Assembly: GCA_950295325.1 (NCBI GenBank)
Contig: OX485809.1
Span: forward strand, 40,147,081-40,211,080
Length of the DNA stretch: 64,000 nt
Direction of reading: 5' to 3'
Origin: Polytrichum commune
Lineage: Eukaryota > Streptophyta > Polytrichopsida > Polytrichales > Polytrichaceae
The translations under genes were made by a program, and so were the position numbers. The notes beneath the pieces were generated by a model. That model saw only the letters and a program-made list of their open reading frames with translations, did no database searches and was not told the DNA's origin. How positions within the stretch are numbered: position 1 is the stretch's first letter; every line of letters begins with the position of its first letter. This document shows positions 10,930 through 21,561 of the stretch, one piece after another.

Positions 10930-12461
10930 ACTTCCAAATCACACTTGGCATCATCAGCTGCACATGGTTGCAATGTCACTAACTTCCAAGGAGGCACATG
11001 TGATGTAGATACACAATGTAATCCAGGTTTAGGGTCAACACATCCATCACAAAAGCATGCCAATGGTCTGGTTTCCAACAAGACATTGTTGGAGAGACTC
11101 ATGGAGCACACTGAATGCAAGCTACGTGACCCTTTTACTGTCCGGCAATTGAATCTATGTTGACGATCGACCATGCTCTCCTTGATCTCATGGAAGTTTC
11201 GTTTAACCTCCCTTCGAGCACCAACATATGCTGCATGGTCTTTATTCATGTTGCTTTTGAGGAAGTCAACAACGTCGCTAGCATTTTGCAGACGTGCTCC
11301 ATACGGCTTCAATTGCTCCTTTCGCAATGCTTGCTTAAGACAAGCACCTGCTCCATCATGAGGTCCCTTTCCATGGCCAGACCCCCAATAGTTCCATTGC
11401 ATTGCGCATCCAGGTGGCAACTGATCACATGACGTCAAATTGGGATAATGTGACACAAAAAACCAAGCCCTTGCACCTTTAAATTGGCTTGCACAACCAT
11501 CGCTCCATACTATATGACGTTTAGGATAGAACCCTCCTGATGTTAAATGTTGCCAATGTAGGTTGAGACAATGTTGGACAAACAGGTTGTCGTGTTTACG
11601 ATCATCACTTATGTAGTAGTGGTAGTCAGTGTTTAACCTTAGGCTTTTACTATCAGTAGGGTCATACTGTGGGTTCACCCTATATGTAATATGCACTAAA
11701 ATTGAGAGCTGGAAATTATACCAATGTTGCTCTTGCACCTCATTTTGTGTTTTGAATGAGTAATTTTCCGAGAAATCTATGAGGGACATGATCTCACCCT
11801 CTTTCAAGTTTTCCTTGCTAATCCTGAATTGTGTATCCTGCCATTGTGCCACAAAATTATGCATGATAAATTTCTGGATTTTGGGAGCTGCATAAACCAA
11901 GAACTCTTTAGGGCTCGACATTTTTCTCTCTAGCCTAGTGACAAACTTATCCTCTGCCATCTTAGTTTTCCCTGCAAGAACTTTCTCAAATCTTCTCCAG
12001 GCTACTAAAGTAGTGTTTTCAGGATCCAATTCCCTGTTGCAAGCTGGGAGGAGTTGAACACCACAATTGACACAACTCCCTGTCAAACATTTTAAATTGA
12101 ACCATTCATGTCCCTCTAATCTGGGACATAAAAACTTTTCCCACAAATCTGAACAAGATTTGTAGGTATGGTATGCAGCTTGACATGACACTCCTTGCCC
12201 TTGACCTGCTCCGTTGATTGGATTCCCACAAATGGATTCACAAGAACAAGCACATGGAGAATTCAAACCTTGTTGATGTACTGCTGGGGCCCTCATGTTA
12301 TTGAAGCCCACCTTGATCTCTATCATCTCTTGATGATATTTACAACAACAAGTGTTGAAATCTTTCAACTTCCTCACAAAATAAGGCTTCAGCTTGTGGA
12401 AGGAAATGAATCCAATATCCACTGTTGGATGTGCAGCTTTGAATCTGGTGTAAAAATCCAC
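10930..12461 (-). pseudogene. Main catalytic exon of DDE-like transposase gene, split by the palindrome
   Basis: Reading on the minus strand from an acceptor (AAAG|GTGG at 12461), about 510 codons run without a stop up to the insertion. It begins VDFYTRFKAAHP, followed by KLKPYFVRKLKD and a cysteine-rich part (NTCCCKYH; LCPRLEGHEWFNLKCLTGSC; NCGVQLLP), then the acidic motifs LIDFSENYSFKTQNEVQ, IVWSDGCASQFKGA and GSGHGKGPHDGAGACLK. These three resemble a DDE/DDD catalytic core found in transposase-derived proteins of plants and animals; I cannot name the superfamily with certainty. The C-terminal part continues at 7573-7132 beyond the insertion. Upstream exons are at 14400-15321. The gene is non-functional as it stands because of the 3.35-kb insertion and a probable frameshift in an upstream exon. 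Confidence 0.7.
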
Positions 12462-12956
12462 CTTTGCATGCATTCAAAACATTATGCACATTAGTGCACT
12501 TGCATGTGAGACACATGTCAGTTACTTCTATGGAGCGAATCTCCAAGTTGTGTAATTCCTGTTAGCAAGAACTTTGAATTCCTCATGACTTTTAAAGGAA
12601 ACTTGATAGTTCCTTAAGAATGTACAGGACTCATAATGAAAACGAGAAATTACTGGGAATAACTCAGGAGTTTTCAAGGAAATTTGAGAGTTCCTTAAGA
12701 ATCTATAGGAAGTTCCTCTGAAAATGCAAGAGTACTGTGAATTCCCAAGGACTCTGGAAGGCAATTTCAGAGGTCCTTAAAAATATCCAGGAAGTGTACT
12801 GACAACGAGGAAGTTCCTAAAAGTCCCCAAGGACTCTTCAAGGAAATTTGAGAGTTCCTTAAGAATTTGCAGGAAGTGCACAGAAAATGAGACTGTACTG
12901 TAAATTCCCAAGGACTCTGGAAGGCAAAATGAGAGTTCCTTAAGATTCCTTGAGTG
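12462..12956 (-). repeat. Intron with about 82-bp tandem minisatellite (upstream part)
   Basis: Intronic relative to the minus-strand transposase gene. From about 12575, units of roughly 82 bp recur (GGAAATTTGAGAGTTCCTTAAGAAT near 12679, degenerate at 12759, again near 12840, degenerate at 12923). The same array resumes at about 13978-14180 beyond the solo LTR, so the LTR landed inside the minisatellite. A cysteine-rich frame (TCKCTNVHNVLNACK) at 12470-12546 could be a small extra exon. Confidence 0.6.
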
Positions 12957-13933
12957 TGTCGCGCACCTCTCCATGAGGAGTGCCCGAAACACCATGGGCA
13001 CAAGGGGGACCCCGGAGTGACACCCGGGACTTGTGGCGCCGTTGGTGAGAGGGCCCAAGTGATCCTAGTGTGGATGAGGTCCCCGGGCGTTGGGAACGCC
13101 TCCCATCCACGAAGACTAGGAGGCACAAGGGTAAGGCCATGAGCTATGTGTAGCTCATGGCGTGGTGATTCTAGAATGCTCAAGAACACCTCAATCCGAG
13201 GTGTGAGCTAGGAGTTATGGCCATTTGAGTGGGGCGCTGTCCCGGGACAGCGCCCTGCTACAGCAGTGCCTGGGAGTGATTCCCGGGACTGCCAAGGTTC
13301 AAACAGGCATAACTTCCTCAAGACTTGCCCGAATGGGGCAAGTGAGGAGTCCATCGGCATCTACGTGAAGCGTAGATGAAGATGGAGTGGTTGGTTGCTG
13401 GAATCAGACATCATACAAGGAAGTTATGATGGTCTGAAGCTGCTGGGGGCTTCTAGGCCCAGCGGCTAAGGGAAAATGTCCACTTGGCCCCAACTCTTGG
13501 TAGAGAGACAAGAGGTTGGTTGACGGTGGGGTAGGGGCCCCGCGTAGAGTCCTAGAGGCTTATATGGGTGAGGTGGTGTGGCCTCACCCACCCGAGGCCG
13601 AACGGCAAGGCCTCCATGGGCTTTGGCCTATTGTGAGGCCATAGTTGCCTAGTATGGTTCGGGTTGTTATAGTGTTGCTCCGGCAACGCGATGATCAACA
13701 TAGGATTGGACTTCCATGGATGGAAGTCCACATTGGGGAAATGGGTTACCGATTAAAGGGGTGAGTCCCGAAGTCAAAGTAGGAGGGTTGGTTCCCCTCC
13801 TATGAACTAATGGTCCGGGGTTAGAGGAGCTAACCATTAGCATGGCGGTATGCGAAGGGTTAGCGACTCGTAACCTTTGCTAGAATTGAAAATTGGCAAG
13901 ATGGTCAAGGGGGGGCTAGCAAGGGTTGCGACA
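12957..13933 (-). mobile_element. Solo LTR, family B (copy 1)
   Basis: Runs from TGTCGCGCACC to AGGGTTGCGACA, 977 bp, with TG...CA termini, a 6-bp terminal inverted repeat TGTCGC/GCGACA and a perfect 5-bp target duplication GAGTG (12952-12956 and 13934-13938). A TATA-like CCATATAAGCCTC on the minus strand (near 13557) gives the orientation. Homologous copies at 17138-19333 and 61283-62254 are on the plus strand. No internal region or second LTR is present, so this is a solo LTR left by LTR-LTR recombination. No coding potential. Confidence 0.88.
13232..13255. promoter_or_regulatory. 24-bp perfect palindrome inside the family B LTR
   Basis: GGGCGCTGTCCC followed directly by its reverse complement. 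The same perfect palindrome is in copy 2 at 19035-19058 and is degraded in copy 3 near 61956-61979. It is GC-rich and lies in the LTR. A protein-binding or hairpin role is inference only. Confidence 0.5.
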
Positions 13934-14399
13934 GAGTGGGTACAATGAAAATGACAGAGTACTTAACATTCTGAAGGACTCTTCAAGGAGATTTGAGAGT
14001 TCCTTGAGAATCTGTAGGAAGTGTAACGAAAAAGAAAATGGACAATGAAATCCCATAAGGAAATCTAAAAGTTACTTGATAATGTAAAGGAATTGTAATG
14101 GAAATGATGAAGTTCCTAAAAATCTCCCACGAAGCACACTGAATATCAAATAATACTTGGGGATTGCAAGGAAGTTGTGAGTCTGGCAAAAGTCCTTACC
14201 AGAAGTAAACAATGTAGCCTAAAAAAATGACTATGCAACCAATACATAGCACCACTTACATAGTTCCAAACAAGCACTTTGACATGTGTACTCATCCCAT
14301 AAAGAATTTGTGCTAAACCAAGCATCTACTCTGAACTATAAGCAATACACGAGAAACTAAGTACAATGAACTTTAGGGAAGGACTGAAGTGTTAATTAC
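13934..14399 (-). repeat. Continuation of the minisatellite intron
   Basis: Further degenerate units of the 82-bp minisatellite (for example GGAGATTTGAGAGTTCCTTGAGAAT near 13987) up to about 14180, then unique intronic sequence to the donor GTAATT at 14399 (minus strand). Confidence 0.55.
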
Positions 14400-14869
14400 C
14401 TCTGATTCTTGGAGCAAATGTGTAGCATGGTGCTCCCATTGACGACGACCAACATGGCGCCGAACTACGTTATGCATGTTTGGACTTGTTCTTGTCTCTT
14501 CGAGATACCACTTCCCAACTAAATCCTTGATATCTTCTGGAATGGTGTCCTTTCTGGGCTTTCTATCACCCTTTGCCCAACATTCTTTGTCTTCCTTGGC
14601 ATCAAGTAGTTGCCTACGATGACTAGCTCGCAAAAGTGACCTTCTATTAAGGCCAATGCATTTTCCAGCACCTAGCATGTTGGACCGGAGGTTGTGGACA
14701 CTACTGCAACCTCAACCACATTCCTAGCCACATATTTATCCTTACCGACCCCAAACTTTAAGTGGTCCCAGGCAGATGCAATACTATCACAAACAACCTC
14801 ACACCCTAAAAACTTCTTGCGTTTTAGTACATATTCTGGCATGACATGTTGCAGCGCAGTACTACCCAA
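14400..14869 (-). pseudogene. Upstream exon of the DDE-like transposase gene, with probable 1-nt frameshift
   Basis: One frame reads KKFLGCEVVCDSIASAWDHL...RNVVEVAVVSTTSGPTC and stops near 14672. The next frame takes over with NMLGAGKCIGLNRRSLLRAS...EDIKDLVGKWYLEETRTSPN...HLLQESE, ending at a good donor (GAG|GTAATT). Adding one base in CCAAC near 14680 would give SGPNMLGAGKCIG, so a 1-nt deletion is likely. The WYLEETRTSPN segment resembles the pre-catalytic region seen in proteins that share the DFSEN/SDGCASQFK core, which supports joining this exon to the main exon at 12461. Confidence 0.6.
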
Positions 14870-14952
14870 GATGTTTCAACTACCATTTTTTGAAACTCCA
14901 ACCCTCTTGTGTTGGTTTCTTGTAACAAAGATACAGCCCAATTTTTTCCGAA

Positions 14953-15321
14953 TCAGGACGCAGCTTTTGATGAGGATGATGGACCCTCTATGGGGGTCCC
15001 AGGACACTCTGAGCTAGACGTATGCTCAGAAGCTTCCCTTGCAAGTTCAGATTGCAATCTCAACTTTTGTTGGTGCTTCCTATGTTGGGCCCTATTTCTG
15101 CGCCTACATTGTGTATTCTGGATCCTTTTAGCCACAATGGCAGCCAAGGATGGCCTACTATGTTCACCTAGGTGTTGGCGGGTTTGTTTGTTTACCATAG
15201 TATCTTCAACAATGGTGTTGTGGTAAATGTATTTCCTATACACCACAAACATGCATATGTTTAGCCCAACCATATGTGGTTGCCTCTCTTGCATCACAAA
15301 CAACAAAGTAGCTATGGTCAC
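14953..15321 (-). pseudogene. Probable N-terminal exon region of the same transposase gene
   Basis: Minus-strand frame with a basic segment (CRRRNRAQHRKHQQKLRLQ) that could act as a nuclear localisation or DNA-contact region, followed by a Ser-rich, acidic-poor linker (EHTSSSECPGTPIEGPSSSS). It lies just upstream of the exon at 14869 in the same orientation. Exact exon borders are not resolved. A further candidate 5' exon (MRNPRIVIPSECHFEMMEAL, 15864 downward, with a donor at GCGG|TGGGT or nearby) may hold the true start. Confidence 0.4.
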
Positions 15322-16977
15322 CTTGCAATTGCATCCTAGAATTCAGTCAAATTTCAAGACACCTAGCAGTCCATACCCAAAACACAACACATGAAAGCTC
15401 ATATTTAGTATTTTCCAGCATGTAGGTTGTTTGAAAGCACAATGTATAATTATTCACCTCAAGGTATGATAGGAGGTGCTTAAGAGTATTGTGTTGTACA
15501 GGCATCTGACAATCCAACATGGGCACTATATTTGTAGCATGGAAGATTGCAACTGTGAACACATTTGCAATTCAAATATTGGCCTAATGTTGATTTGTGG
15601 TGCCTCAGTAGTGCTCCACATATCTTTTCTGTCATTAAAGGTGTCTCAAACTGACCCTTGTCTAAACCCAACACACTAAGAAGAGGAGTTTGAGGCGGTG
15701 CATGAAAACTGCATATCCAGATTCATAGTACTCAACAGATTTAGTGTTTCACTTAATACACAACATAAAATGCAGAGACAAAGAATGTTGAAGTACACCC
15801 ACCGCAGCGCCTCCATCATTTCGAAGTGACACTCCGAGGGAATGACTATTCTAGGGTTTCTCATGATGTGGGTGACCCCTGTTCCATGGCGCCCAAACCA
15901 ACGGCCAGGATCCTATCTCTTGGCATCGTTTGAACAGATTTCGGCCTGAACCAACGGCCGAGATCTTCTCGGGCAGGTGACGGGATATTGTCGGGCAGGT
16001 GACGGGACTTTCCGAGCACCACACTTCCAAAATAAAAAATGACAATTTGGCAACATCAATGGCATTTTTTGCTATTTAGGTGTGCATTAGTGGAGAATTA
16101 TTTCATGTTTTGAATCTTAGTACTTAGGTATAAGTGTCATGTGTCCATTCATATAATTTTTTTTGTAAAATTCCAATACTAGGCGTTCCTTTTTCGTGTG
16201 GCCGTGACTTGGTGTAATGTTGACCACGTTTGGTGCCACATGTAAAGCTATCCAATTGGTATTGAATACATTTTTGGTTCTATTGGTACACACTTGAACG
16301 ATAATTGTGAGCAAAAAAATTGGGATCATTTCGATTAATTCTTGTTGTCCTTTTCGTTCCTTGATCCTAAGGTCAGGAAGTAAGACAGCACTCCTGAATG
16401 TCCTTTAAGGAATCAAATGGATATCATAGATGACCCTATTCCCTCTAAATTAATTTTGTCGTTGTACTCAATATGGAGGATGAAATGTAGGTATAATCCA
16501 AAATATGCTCCACAATATAAATCCAATTATACCAAGTATGTGAAGTTATCAAAAAAAGTCCTTAAACCGTTAGACACCCAAAATGAGTACCCCAACCGTG
16601 AATGGCCCCTCTTCATCATTATAAGATTACTATCATTTGTGTGATTGATGTTTATGAACTATGTACCTTAAGGATTCATATAACTTATTGAAAACTATAT
16701 TATTATCGAGGATATTGTTACACCTCTTGAAGCTTTCTTTAAATCTAATGGTTCTTATTATCAATGATGCCTTACATTGAGAGTAAGAATTAAGATAATA
16801 AGATTGTGTTCACTCCAATAATTATATTCATATCATAAGGAGAAGAGGGGGATTATTAATTCGAGACCGAACATATTAATGAGGCACGGTAGTTCTCAAG
16901 CGAATATAAATTTACATGATGTGTATCGTGAGTCTTTTTAGCTAATTTGCAAAGGAACGACCCACGGCGTCCATCAG
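15322..16977. other. Unassigned spacer between transposon relics
   Basis: Holds the possible 5' exon of the minus-strand transposase gene (15676-15864) and a short tandem duplication of TCGGGCAGGTGACGGGA near 15970-16010. Two small frames (16117-16329 minus; 16417-16644 plus, KLILSLYSIWRMKCRYNPKY) have plausible amino-acid composition but no recognised relatives. The left terminus of the older MULE-like element should lie here but I cannot see GAGCRRT heptamers, so that end is lost or beyond recognition. Confidence 0.35.
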
Positions 16978-17137
16978 TGTTGACGTCTTCTACCCCTTGG
17001 TAAGACTTCATGGTATTAGCCAACATTTTTGGATCTCCACATATGACAGACGCTTTGAATTTCAAGGACGCCAAATCATGACCTTTACCATTAGACCCCC
17101 CTTTCAATTATGCCTGGTAATTTGTGATTTGCATTAA
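16978..17137 (-). pseudogene. Fragment 3 of older MULE transposase copy
   Basis: Minus-strand reading LKGGSNGKGHDLASLKFKAS...CGDPKMLANTMKSYQGVEDVN is homologous to the younger transposase at about 36088-36220 (LKGGSDGKGPNSASLKLKAA...CGDPKMLADAMKSY). It directly abuts the solo LTR at 17138; the missing upstream part continues at 19334-19368. An in-frame TAA occurs before LKGG. Homology ends near 16978, so the SWIM-finger end of this copy is missing. Confidence 0.75.
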
Positions 17138-19333
17138 TGTCGCAACCCTTGCTAGCCCCCTTAACAATCTTGCCAATTTTTGTTTCTAGCCAAGGTTACG
17201 AGCGCTACCCTTCGCATTCCGCCATGCTAATGATTAGCTCCTCCTACCCCAGACCTTATAGTTCATTGGAGGGAACCAACCCTCCTACTTTGCTTTTTGG
17301 ATTCACCTTTAATCAGTAACCCATTTCTTCGATGTAGACTTCCATCCATGGAAGTCCAATCCTATGTTGATCATCGCGTTGCCGGAGCAACACTATAACA
17401 ACCCGAAGCGTACTAGGCAACTATGGCCTCACAATGGGCCAAAGCCCATGGAGGCCTTGCCGTTCAGCCTCGGGTGGGTGAGGCCACACCACCTCACCCA
17501 TATAAGCCTCTAGCACTCTACACGGGGCCCTTATCCCACCGTCAAGAGACCTTTTGTCTCTCTACCAAGAGTTGGGGCCAAGTAGACATTTCCCTTAGCT
17601 AATGGGCCTAGAAGCCCCTAGCAGCTTTAGACCATCATAAATTCCTTATGTGATATCTGATTCTAACAACCGACCACACCATCTTCATCTACGCTTCACG
17701 TAGATGCCGATGGACTCCTCACTTGCCCCATTCGGGCAAGTATTGAGGACATTACGCTTGTTTAAGGGGCGGTTTACACTATGGACCATGAAGTCGTCCC
17801 ATGTAAGAGGTCTATTTTGCGTGGGACGACTTCATGGGACGACTTCCATGGTCCGAGTTACTAAAATATTAGTTTTCATGGTTCATGGGCCCTTCACTAG
17901 GTGTAAACCGAATGTGGACCATGAAGAATGACCATGCGGCAAGAAGTGGATGTGCTGATTTTTTTAATATAAGCCCAAAAAGGGCAGTTTTGGGGGAAAA
18001 TGAAGTTTGAGCATTTTGTTGACTTCAATTTGCCTTCACTTGCCTACACATGCCTTCACTTATCTTGTCAATTAGTTTTTTCTTCTTTTCACCTTAAAGT
18101 TTGATCATTCTCTTGTCATCTCTTGGGCTTCAATTGTCTTCACTTTTTGTTAAATGTGTCGAAGATGTGGCTTGCAAATCTTCTCACAACAATTTTTACA
18201 AAAAAAAAATGAGCGATGCAATTGTAAATGTTCAATGTAATTTACATGTGACATGTACCTTGTGTTTCACTACACTAAATAGGATATTTAGTGTTTGATT
18301 ATATTTGATGTTGTTACCACCCAACCTTCCTCAACACTAAATTTCAATTCTTTGATAATTAATGTTAGAAGATTTCCCATTGTGCTTCTTTTGACCACCC
18401 TGATCTACAGTCACTAAACGACTATGTATTTTCTTATTTCTTTTTCAACTGTATGTTTTAAACATTTTGGAGCGTGTAATATACCGTTGGAAAGGTATTT
18501 TCAAGACCTTTCCAATGGTATATTACACGCCTCCAAATTCCAAACATTGCAGCTGGTAGACCAAAAAAACAAATCTGCACTTGAATTCTTGAGTTCTAGA
18601 TGTCCCGCGTTGTTTGATGAAACACGTGTAAGCGGGTTTAAAGGGTAGGGCAAGGTAGTGCTGGTGTGTCTCATGGGCTATAATATAATTAAGGCACATA
18701 AAAGGTAGATTCATTAAAACATTCGTGAAATGGCATTTCTCTGACATGGGCCCTTGCCTTTTCCTACCAGACCACCTCTCTTGCCTCTCTCAACGAAAAA
18801 CCCGTTGGACCATGTCAGTGCATTTATTAGGCCTTAAAAATTATATTTTGGGGACCTCAACCTCCGTGGTCCCTCTGCCATTTTTTCCTTAGTGTAAACC
18901 GAAGTTGTCCCGGGACAACTTCAAGAACCAATCAGCTGCCTTGCAGAGCCCTGGTCCAACTTCATGGTCCATAGTGTAAACCGCCCCTAAACCTTGGGAG
19001 TCCCGGGAGCCACTCCCAGGCCACTGCTATACCAGGGCGCTGTCCCGGGACAGCGCCCCACTCAAAATGCCATAACTCCCAGCTCACACCTCCGATTGAG
19101 GTGTTCTTGACCATTATGAAATCTACACGCCATAAGCTACGGATAGCTTATGGCCTTACCCTTGTGCCTCCTAGCCTCCGTGGATGGGAGGCGTTCCCAA
19201 CGCCCGGGGCCCTCACCCAGACTAGGATCACTTGGGCCCTCTCACCAACGGCGCCACAAGTCCCAGGTGTCACTCCGGGGTCCCCCTTGTGCCCATGGTG
19301 TTTCAAGCACTCCTCATGGAGAGGTGCGCGACA
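17138..19333 (+). mobile_element. Solo LTR, family B (copy 2), carrying a nested DNA transposon
   Basis: Starts TGTCGCAACCCTTGC and ends GGTGCGCGACA, the same termini as the LTRs at 12957 and 61283. It is flanked by ATTAA (17133-17137) and ATGAA (19334-19338), a 5-bp duplication with one mismatch. It is 2196 bp long because a 1222-bp element (17766-18987) plus its TSD interrupts it; without that it is about 970 bp, like the other copies. It sits inside the older MULE transposase copy, whose coding sequence matches the younger copy across the two flanks. Confidence 0.85.
17766..18987. mobile_element. PIF/Harbinger-like non-autonomous DNA element
   Basis: Terminal inverted repeats of at least 28 bp, GGGGCGGTTTACACTATGG... 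and its complement at the right end, with TAA at 17763-17765 and 18988-18990 as a 3-bp target duplication. GG-rich TIRs and a TWA-type 3-bp TSD fit PIF/Harbinger (Tourist-like) elements. At 1222 bp it has no credible transposase. Internal copies of the TIR motif occur (TGTAAACCGAATGTGGACCATG near 17901; AGTGTAAACCGAAG near 18891). The family B LTR at 61283 shows the uninterrupted site (GTTCAAACCTTGG). A degraded relative is at about 60104-60870. Confidence 0.8.
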
Positions 19334-19368
19334 ATGAAGGCACGGATCATATCATCTATTGTAGCTTC
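19334..19368 (-). pseudogene. Fragment 2 of older MULE transposase copy (35 bp)
   Basis: On the minus strand this short piece reads GAAGCTACAATAGATGATAT..., matching the younger copy at about 36032-36066 (GAAGCTACAGTGGACCACAT). It is the sliver left between two LTR-type insertions, and shows that they are separate events in one target gene. Confidence 0.8.
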
Positions 19369-21561
19369 TGTGAGGCCAAACCCACCACCCTTAAGCGTCC
19401 TAGTCCGGGTGATGGTTTTGAGAATCACATGCATTCTACTAAAACTTGTAGTAGTATGAAATGTAACTTCCGTATCCGGGGACACCCACATTGTTTAAGG
19501 GGATCGCTATTACCACACCTTTTTTGGCTAGATTCACACCTTTTTGCTGGTTCGGTTGCCGTGTCACTGAGGCGCTATATATGAGATTCTTCATGGTGCA
19601 TCCGGACCGTTGATCCACCAAGGCCCATCCAAGGGCCTCAATGATCCTAGGTGGCGGTGGGGTGGTGCTTGCCACCAAGGCAGGGTGGGGCCATAGGCCT
19701 CATGTCTTTTTTGGGGAGGCCGGATTTAGGGTGGTGTCGGACCTAGTGGCTAGGCCTACTTATTATATAACTAGTTGGTTAGCCTTACTCTACTTACTAA
19801 ATAACTAGTTGATTAGCCTTACTCTACTTACTAAATGACTAGTTGGTTACCCTTACTCTACTTACTAAATAACTTGTCCCGGAATTGATGGGAACTCGTA
19901 TCCGTTAATGTAGATGGGTCTTAAATGGTTAATTTTCAAACTAGCCTACTTGTTTCATATCATGCCATAAGTAGGCTAGTTTGAAAATTAACCATTTAAG
20001 ACCCATCTACATTAACGGGTACGAGTTCCCATCAATTCCGGGACAAGTTATTTAGTAAGTAGAGTAAGGTAACCAACTAGTTATTTAGTAAGTAGAGTAA
20101 GGCTAACCAACTGGTTATATAATAAGTAGGCCTAGCCACTAGGCCCGACACCACCCTAAATCCGGCCTCCCCAAAAAAGACATGAGGCCCACGGCCCCAC
20201 CCTGCCTTGGTGGCAAGCACCACCCCACCGCCACCTAGGATCATTGAGGCCCTTGGATGGGCCTTGGTGGATCAACGGTCCGGATGCACCATGAAGAATC
20301 TCATATATAGCGCCTCAGTGACACGGCAACCGAACCGGCAAAAAGGTGTGAATCTAGCCAAAAAAAGTGTGGAAATAGCGATCCCCTTGTTTAAAGTCAT
20401 GATGCTTTATTAATGCTAGCCTTTTGAATAGATGTAGCGTGGGCCTTCTCAAGAGTCCAACCCGCGGCCTTAGCTACACATGCCCTTAAGGACATTCCTC
20501 TCGCCCCTTTAGTCTTGATTTTCCTTGTCTCAACATTGCGAGAATCCTTCACACTTTCTATCAACTCGTGTACTCAGTTTATTTCCTAGTGTGGGTACAA
20601 GCGTTGACAAACACTATTTTCTATTATCACAAACCTACACACTCTATTAAAAGCTCAACAATTCTCCCATCCAAGTTCACCCCTTTCACCCACTATCTAA
20701 TGCCTCTTGTTCCCCCAGTTTGCTAATAAACTAATTTAGTCTTAGCACGACTAGCCCAAGTTTCTAATTAAGCCCAAGGCTTGTCACAAGCCTAACCCCT
20801 AATTAGGATGGCCCTTAATTAACTTCGCATGTAATTGGCCTGCCTCTAATAAGTCTGGCTTCGGATTAGCTCTCGGCCCAGTGCCAGCAGCTCCCAGTAA
20901 CAGAAGCCTTGTAGCTGCAGTCCACCCTCGGCTCGGCCCAGTGACAGCAGCTCCCAGTAACAGAAGCCTTGTAGCAGCCTTGTAGTGGTAATCCCCAACT
21001 ACCTTACTAATTATTCAAGCCCCTACCTAATCTTCCTACCTAATTCCCCTAATTATACTAACAACCCATTTCTAATCACACATTTTTTCTCTAATTCTAA
21101 GAACTCAAAATCCTAGAGAGGGGAGGGAGGGAGGGAGAGAGAGAGATTTTGAAGAAGAGAGAAGAAAAGGTTAAGAGAGGAAACTTAAGGAGAGGAGAGG
21201 ATAAGGGAGGAAGAGGAGAGATAGGCATCCAATCACAACCCCTTAAACCTTCTCCCCCTTAGTAGGACCTCATCCTCTCCGCTAACCCTTCAACCCCTAA
21301 ACCAACAATAACACATTCTAATTCAAACAATTAAATCAAAGGCACTTCCCCTTGCCTCATCAAGCACTACTCCTCTAATCAAAACACTTCCTAATGTCAC
21401 TAAGCTTTTAATTCACCACACAAAATGGCTTAAGGCCTAAACATAAATCCACACCAAGCCTCACTTTTTTTATACTTTTGATTGTTTTAATCACACTCCA
21501 ATTACAATCCCAATCAAATTCTAAACATAAAACAAATATGAGCACTCATTTTGGGCTCATA
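19369..21561 (-). mobile_element. LTR-like element, family A, single unit
   Basis: Begins TGTGAGGCCAAACCC and ends TTTTGGGCTCATA, with a 5-bp target duplication GCTTC at 19364-19368 and 21562-21566. The left end shares CACCCTTAAGCGTCC with the loop of the palindrome at 9100-9130, and 20400-21300 aligns with the palindrome right arm (for example AATCCCCAACTACCT near 20990 versus 9729). It is therefore a single-copy relative of the dimer at 7579-10929. It contains a nested 888-bp foldback element (19499-20386) and a tandem duplication of CCAGTGACAGCAGCTCCCAG-type sequence (20873-20975). No genes. Confidence 0.8.
19499..20386. mobile_element. Foldback (palindromic) DNA element with 8-bp TSD
   Basis: Left arm 19499-19951, loop of about 17 nt, right arm 19969-20386, starting GGGGATCGCTATT and ending with its complement. 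TTGTTTAA flanks it as a perfect 8-bp direct repeat (19491-19498 and 20387-20394), which fits an hAT-type TSD; the superfamily is inference. Within the arms is a roughly 33-bp minisatellite (CTAGTTGGTTAGCCTTACTC-type), with more units in the left arm than the right, so arm lengths differ by about 35 bp. Mirror-image small open frames in the two arms are a by-product of the palindrome and not genes. Confidence 0.75.

Noticed and set aside
12777-13189. Overlapping frames in the GC-rich solo LTR on both strands
   Set aside because: The same frames recur in the other two LTR copies with frameshifts; they come from LTR base composition and not from a conserved protein.
16417-16644. 75-codon plus-strand frame (SIWRMKCRYNPKY...)
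   Set aside because: Plausible composition but no recognised family, no splice context and close to transposon relics; left as unassigned.
19439-20413. Two near-identical small frames in opposite orientation (MVASTTPPPPRIIEALG)
   Set aside because: They are mirror images in the two arms of the foldback element, not a gene family.
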